This document shows positions 22,775 through 23,131 of a stretch of 23,131 bases of DNA, piece by piece (position 1 is the first letter of the stretch; every line of letters starts with the position of its first letter). Position numbers and translations under genes: made by a program. Location: assembly GCA_035689095.1 (NCBI GenBank), contig DASSMB010000242.1:1-23131 (forward strand), written 5' to 3'. The notes beneath the pieces are model-generated. The model made no database searches. It had not been told where the DNA came from and saw only the letters and a list, made by a program, of their open reading frames with translations. Source of the stretch: JACDDK01 sp035689095 (GTDB lineage: Bacteria > Actinomycetota > Rubrobacteria > Rubrobacterales > Rubrobacteraceae).

Positions 22775-23131
22775 TCATTGCCGGGTCTCTTCCGGCGGGG
22801 TCCTGCCGTTGCGGGTCTTCCACAGCGAGGCCGCTATCGAGGCCGCCACCACGACGGCGATGAAAGGCAGCGACACCCAGATCGGGACCTTCGCGTCGAA
22901 GATGCCGGAGTAGAAAAACTTCGCCCCCACGAAGATGAGGATTATCGAGAGGCCGAGGCTCAGGTAGACGAAACGGTCGATCATCCCGGCGAGCATGAAG
23001 TACAGCGGCCTCAAGCCCAGCACGGCGAAAGCGTTGGCCGACCACACCACGAAGGCGCTCGAAGTTATGGAGAAGATGGCGGGGATGGAGTCAACCGCGA
23101 AGACCACGTCCGTCGTCCCGATCATCACGAT
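22775..23131 (-). CDS. terC: TerC/Alx family integral membrane protein, 5' part outside window
   Basis: The C-terminal 118 residues of a TerC-family protein. The family is linked to tellurite resistance, Mn2+ export and pH response, and works in the cytoplasmic membrane. The hallmark DVVFAVDSIPAIF with its two metal-binding Asp is present near the window edge, followed by three more membrane segments (ALGLRPLYFMLAG, LGLSIILIFVGAKFF, PFIAVVVAASIAASL) and a short hydrophilic tail. Just before the hallmark the usual acidic residue of the family is Gly (IGTTDVV). The frame is open to the right edge, so the start is not in the window. It is the first visible gene of the terC/exchanger/USP operon. 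Confidence 0.92.
   Translation of the reverse strand: MVMIGTTDVVFAVDSIPAIFSITSSAFVVWSANAFAVLGLRPLYFMLAGMIDRFVYLSLGLSIILIFVGAKFFYSGIFDAKVPIWVSLPFIAVVVAASIAASLWKTRNGRTPPEETRQ

Noticed and set aside
1..23131. CRISPR array, tRNA, rRNA, insertion sequence or prophage
   Set aside because: No regularly spaced repeats, tRNA T-loop/acceptor pattern, transposase or integrase frame, or terminal inverted repeats were seen on either strand.

Overview
The window is G+C-rich, densely coded bacterial DNA. It has many TTG and GTG starts, Shine-Dalgarno sites mostly of the AGGAG/GAGGAG type, and short intergenic gaps. The gene content points to a deep-branching actinobacterium, most likely Rubrobacter or a close relative. 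The supporting features are a mutS-mutL pair (absent from most Actinobacteria), a CruF-type carotenoid hydratase of the kind used for bacterioruberin, a ClpC/ClpE-like unfoldase and tandem universal-stress proteins. The lineage is inferred from protein content only; there is no rRNA gene in the window.

Layout. 1-2540 (-): the N-terminal nine-tenths of a Clp AAA+ unfoldase with a ClpE-type zinc finger. It diverges from a rightward block: 6-phosphofructokinase (2695-3663), a PRC-barrel/acidic/BON-like protein (3715-4383) and a ferritin-like diiron protein (4424-5236). 5195-9572 (-): a probable three-gene operon of a stand-alone adenylation-thiolation-reductase (A-T-R) enzyme, a short-chain dehydrogenase and a QueF-family nitrile reductase, preceded by a roughly 250-base leader rich in competing hairpins. 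9823-11120 (-): an NRAMP-family transporter gene broken by one frameshift in a C6 run. 11210-13319 (-): gamma-glutamyltranspeptidase followed by a QueT-type ECF substrate-binding component. 13418-13573 (+): a 51-residue membrane protein. 13684-15932 (-): a Pro-rich secreted protein, a receiver-only response regulator and a small uncharacterised protein. 16053-19999 (-): mutS-mutL with a 4-base overlap. 20061-20777 (+): CruF-like carotenoid protein. 20788-23131 (-): terC (5' end outside the window), a Na+/Ca2+-exchanger-family protein and a tandem USP, probably one operon.

How the genes fit together. Much of the window is maintenance and stress physiology: protein unfolding (Clp), mismatch repair (MutS/MutL), membrane carotenoid (CruF), a ferritin-like protein, USP and metal or cation transport (TerC, CaxA-like, NRAMP). 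Two genes touch queuosine metabolism: a QueF homologue that turns preQ0 into preQ1, if it is active, and a QueT-family transporter for deazaguanine precursors. The QueF copy lacks the conserved active-site His and the protective Cys, and it sits behind an A-T-R reductase and an SDR. That A-T-R/SDR/QueF operon with its structured leader is the best candidate for something not previously described. Nearly all of the long ORFs on the other strand of these genes are shadows of strong codon bias.
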